From NCBI GenBank assembly GCA_000277445.1, contig AJWJ01000178.1, positions 1 through 41,226 of the forward strand: a stretch of DNA of 41,226 bases, read 5' to 3'. The first letter of the stretch is position 1. Each line of letters begins with the position of its first letter. Both the position numbers and the translations under genes were made by a program. The stretch is from Polysphondylium violaceum. Its lineage: Eukaryota > Evosea > Eumycetozoa > Dictyosteliales > Dictyosteliaceae. Positions 40,161 to 41,226 of the stretch are shown piece after piece. The notes beneath the pieces were generated by a model, which saw only the letters and a list, made by a program, of their open reading frames with translations, had not been told where the DNA came from and made no database searches.

Positions 40161-40654
40161 ATGCTGGGTGTTCATTTGATACCATCCACTTGCATCCTTG
40201 ATTGGAATAACTCTACCTCATCAGAACTAGAGCCTCTCCCATGTGATGATCTTCCACAAGATTTCAAATGTGAAGATGAGGATGGAAATACTTTTTGTAT
40301 ACCACCACCTTATAAATTGATATCAGTGGCAGTGAAATCATAATAACAGGAATTCCAGCCATTCATCCAATAGGTTTTCGTGAGTTTATACCAGATGGTT
40401 CGAATGCCAGGTGTCAGACAATAAAAAAACAAATTAGTGTTTCCCAATCCTCCAACAAACTGGACCAACATTATCCCAAAGTTATTTCCAAAATCATTGC
40501 TAATATTTGTAATACGTTTATAGCAATGATCATCACCACGCTAATAATAATAATAATAATAGCAATAGAAATAATAGTAGTAATGCTCTGTTTGTTTTTT
40601 TACAATATGAAATATGAAATAAATTTAAAATTAAAATTTTTTTTTTTAGAATTC
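40161..40654 (+). pseudogene. Relic of a dictyostelid type I membrane protein gene
   Basis: Two adjoining frames carry complementary parts of what looks like one protein end. The first (40161-40343) reads Cys-rich extracellular sequence: CDDLPQDFKCEDEDGNTFC. The second (from about 40319) reads SGSEIIITGIPAIHPIGF and FIPDGSNARCQTIKK, then a long Ile-rich membrane span (IAMIITTLIIIIIIAIEIIV) with a short tail. The shift between frames near 40320 and the lack of an N-terminal domain or signal peptide suggest a broken 3' fragment of a surface-protein gene. An unseen intron could instead reconcile the frames, so broken status is not certain. Confidence 0.4.
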
Positions 40655-40685
40655 TAAATATCTCACATCACACAACATCACCAAT

Positions 40686-41226
40686 ATGACAGACAAAAAA
40701 CAATGGGGTCTCCAACTCCCCAAGTCAAAGTTAAAAAGTGCTTTTAATGCTGACAGTGATGAAGATGATGATAGTAGCAATAGTAATAATAGCAACAAAC
40801 CTTCAACAACAAATACACTAAAAGACTATATAAAAAACAAAGAAAACACACAGATTGAAAAAACATACAAAGACGCTTTGTTGGAGGATCCCACCGCGTT
40901 TGATTATGACGATGTGTATGACTCTATGAAAAAGGAAAATAAAGCAAAACAGCAGCAGGCCTTTGAAGAGAGATCGACGAAAAAAGACTCTAGATATATA
41001 GGTGCCTTGATGGACCATGCAAATAAAAAGAAAAAGGAGTTTGATAGATTCAAGGAAAGACAAATTCAAAAAGAAAGAGAAAGTGAGGGTGATATGTACA
41101 AAGATAAAGATGTAGTGATGTCTGCCTCTTATAAAAGAAAACTAGAACAAGATAAATTAGAAAGAGAAAAAGAAGAACAATTGGAAAAAGAAAGAAGAAT
41201 ACAAATAACAAAAGAATTTATTCTTC
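40686..41226 (+). CDS. NSRP1 (CCDC55)-like nuclear speckle splicing regulator, 5' part
   Basis: Open from ATG 40686 to the window edge (180 residues seen, 3' end missing). The start MTDKKQWGLQLPKSKLKSAF matches the (Y/W)GLQ-P start of NSRP1. An acidic/Asn stretch follows, then DPTAFDYDDVYDSMKKEN (family: DYDxVYDxM), RYIGALMDHANKKKKEFDRF, and a charged coiled coil KERQIQKERESEGD with DVVMSASYKRKLEQDKLERE (family: FVTSAYKKKL). NSRP1 associates with the spliceosome and influences splice-site choice. About 340 AT-rich bases containing the membrane-protein relic lie upstream. Confidence 0.9.
   Translation, partial: MTDKKQWGLQLPKSKLKSAFNADSDEDDDSSNSNNSNKPSTTNTLKDYIKNKENTQIEKTYKDALLEDPTAFDYDDVYDSMKKENKAKQQQAFEERSTKKDSRYIGALMDHANKKKKEFDRFKERQIQKERESEGDMYKDKDVVMSASYKRKLEQDKLEREKEEQLEKERRIQITKEFIL

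Noticed and set aside
40398-40409. GGTTCGAATGCC, similar to a tRNA B box
   Set aside because: No A box, acceptor stem or cloverleaf surrounds it; it lies in the membrane-protein relic.
1-41226. CRISPR arrays, rRNA genes, retroviral or LTR elements, Polintons
   Set aside because: No regularly spaced repeats, no rRNA-like sequence, and no reverse transcriptase, integrase or capsid-like coding sequence was recognised in any frame.

Overview
The window is nuclear DNA of a dictyostelid social amoeba. Signs are: AT-rich intergenic DNA with long A and T tracts; short introns with GTAAGT/GTATGT donors and T-rich acceptors; Asn/Ser/Thr/Gln homopolymer runs inside proteins; and lineage families such as CBM49-only secreted proteins and a single-lobe myosin light chain. 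Coding sequence is less AT-extreme than I expect for D. discoideum, so another dictyostelid (Cavenderia, Heterostelium or similar) is likely, but the species cannot be fixed from sequence reading alone. All exon borders and product calls below come from reading the sequence; no search was run.

Layout. 0.2-8.2 kb: an unrecognised six-exon protein with an acidic/basic tail, a secreted CBM49 protein, a PhyH-type dioxygenase (minus strand), a small one-span membrane protein, and a two-span surface protein with a Gly/Ser/acidic linker. 8.6-13.7 kb: a TFIIIA-like nine-finger protein, an RluA-type pseudouridine synthase (minus) and a SERINC membrane protein. 14.5-18.2 kb: a LipB-like protein with no catalytic Cys, a 75-residue single-lobe myosin light chain, and a myristoylatable LRR-filamin protein (minus). 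18.8-25.2 kb: NEMF/Rqc2 (minus), an FlK-like hotdog thioesterase, and an NAA60-like acetyltransferase (minus). 25.2-31.1 kb: a 2.1 kb intergenic stretch, a GATA factor, and mitochondrial EF-Tu (minus). 31.1-36.4 kb: a 2.3 kb gene-free stretch, RRN3, and a second CBM49 protein (minus). 36.8-41.2 kb is the most accessory-like part: an orphan P-loop protein, tRNA-Ser(GCT), two copies of a foldback repeat inside a diverged tandem duplication, a relic of a membrane-protein gene, and the 5' part of an NSRP1-like gene cut by the window edge.

The genes are independent transcription units, not an operon. Several fall under gene expression and translation: TFIIIA (5S rRNA), RRN3 (rRNA), the pseudouridine synthase, NEMF (stalled-ribosome quality control), mitochondrial EF-Tu, NAA60, NSRP1 and tRNA-Ser. 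The strongest unusual points are the LipB-like protein lacking its Cys, the split ninth zinc finger, the orphan P-loop gene next to the tRNA and foldback repeats, and a second large foldback between NEMF and the thioesterase.
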